The notes below the pieces were generated by a model, which worked only from the letters and a program-made list of their open reading frames with translations, did no database searches and was not told the origin of the DNA. A stretch of DNA of 13,356 bases from Phycisphaerae bacterium (GTDB lineage: Bacteria > Planctomycetota > Phycisphaerae > Sedimentisphaerales > SG8-4), in assembly GCA_030614945.1 (NCBI GenBank), contig JAUXAH010000023.1, forward strand, positions 1-13,356. The letters run 5' to 3'. Every line of letters begins with the position of its first letter. Within the stretch, counting starts at the first letter, position 1. Made by a program: the position numbers and the translations under genes. Shown here piece after piece: positions 12,816-13,356 of this stretch.

Positions 12816-13045
12816 TTGCCGGGCTCCGCCACGCTGCTGGCGAAGTCGCCGCAGGCGGGTTCTCCCGAAAGCCGTACGGCCCGCAGGTTACCCGATGCCT
12901 CGACTTTGTCCTTGCCAATGCGCAAATACACCCACTCAAGGGCATCTTTTTTTTTCGCAGCGATTTGGGGGAGGTCTCGCACAGTGATTAGCTCTGCTGT
13001 ACAAGGACTAACCAACAGTAGCCACACACAAAGAAAAAACAGAGC
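12803..13045 (-). pseudogene. 5' remnant of a secreted protein
   Basis: The frame starts with a convincing Sec signal peptide (FFLCVWLLLVSPCTAEL) followed by about 60 residues (ITVRDLPQIAAKKKDALEWV...RIGKDKVEASGNLRAVRL). The start is either GTG at 13025-13027 or, with a better AAAGGA site, CTG at 13040-13042; the frame is open from 13045. The last 20 or so residues come from palindrome-rich DNA that ends in the dispersed hairpin at 12782-12815, where the frame stops. This looks like a longer exported protein cut short by repeats, the same fate as the lipoprotein fragment at 390. I do not recognise the family. A true small secreted protein cannot be excluded. Confidence 0.45.
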
Positions 13046-13253
13046 TTATTCCTTTAGCGTTTCCTTCTCACCATCACCGCACCTGAACCCGCTACGCTTT
13101 TACTGCCCGGCTTGGGTGTTATAGAACCACATTTATCGTAACCTTTCTGCGTTTGGCAAACCGGCCAAAGGCGATACGATTTTATATTCTGCTGACTGAA
13201 AATCAAGCAAAAAAAAGAGCGAATTCGTGCAACGCCTAACTATATTTCTCCGC
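13046..13253. other. non-coding stretch with nothing recognised
   Basis: No reading frame with a start, ribosome site and family resemblance is visible on either strand. There is an eight-base A run near 13209-13216. No promoter is convincing. Confidence 0.4.
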
Positions 13254-13312
13254 GCAATCTGTTTACCCCGTTAGAAATGTACCTTCTCTTTTTCTAACGG
13301 GGTGCAATCTGT
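13254..13312. repeat. 41-bp palindromic element with 9-bp flanking duplications
   Basis: ACCCCGTTAGAAA (13265-13277) and TTTCTAACGGGGT (13291-13303) are perfect 13-bp arms around a 13-base loop. The element is bounded by GCAATCTGT at 13254-13262 and 13304-13312. The layout is that of a tiny transposable palindrome with target duplication. The arm TCTAACGGGGT also occurs at 11336-11346 beside the receptor start. From 13313 to the window end nothing else is recognised. Confidence 0.85.
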
Positions 13313-13356
13313 GGCTAACAATAACCCAAAACCGCAATTCCCGTCAACACATAAAA

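Overview
The window looks like a piece of a Planctomycetota chromosome, most likely an anaerobic Phycisphaerae-type lineage. That is an inference from gene content: a secreted PQQ-like beta-propeller protein, a Tat-exported arylsulfatase, Tat-leader Gfo/Idh and DUF1080 fragments, and a very repeat-rich intergenic background. No rRNA, tRNA, CRISPR array or transposase gene is visible.

Layout. 1-136 is a perfect 14-bp minisatellite running off the left edge. 137-740 is a mosaic of small dispersed repeats that cuts short a lipoprotein gene (390-500). A short acidic protein of unknown function (740-1246, minus) and the beta-propeller protein (1496-2794, plus) diverge. 2795-3779 is a gene graveyard: the starts of a Gfo/Idh oxidoreductase and a DUF1080 protein, each with a good ribosome binding site and export signal but cut off early, plus an antisense fragment of a GH123/DUF4091-like protein. 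An intact sulfatase follows (3776-5266, minus). An AT-rich divergent spacer with a near-consensus sigma70 promoter leads to a self-inhibited type Fic AMP-transferase (5641-6822, plus). Next comes a minus-strand TAXI-type TRAP transporter: solute receptor (10220-11350) and fused permease (6912-8939), with an NYN/LabA-like PIN-fold nuclease gene (9089-9871) between them. The right end holds a STAS-domain protein (11673-12008, plus), a 2H phosphoesterase (12054-12713, minus), a short secreted-protein remnant (12803-13045, minus) and more palindromic repeats.

Two points stand out. First, the NYN gene sits on a 1,280-bp unit bounded by a 13-bp exact direct repeat (TCTAATCGATTAT at 8939-8951 and 10219-10231). 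Removing one copy plus the unit joins the stop codon of the receptor directly to the ATG of the permease, so the unit appears to have inserted exactly at the operon junction without damaging either gene.

Second, the window is full of short palindromic elements, and several lie in frame inside protein genes. One 24-nt element occurs in both the sulfatase (4107-4130) and the N-terminal leader of the TAXI receptor (11314-11337), read in different frames. A 27-bp palindromic unit with 11-bp direct repeats is in the GH123-like fragment. A 90-bp palindrome-rich insert lies between the second catalytic motif and the C-terminus of the 2H phosphoesterase. A clean 41-bp palindrome with 9-bp flanking duplications lies at 13254-13312. 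Together they suggest a lineage-specific palindromic element family that tolerates or exploits insertion into coding sequence, comparable in behaviour to the Rickettsia palindromic elements but different in sequence.
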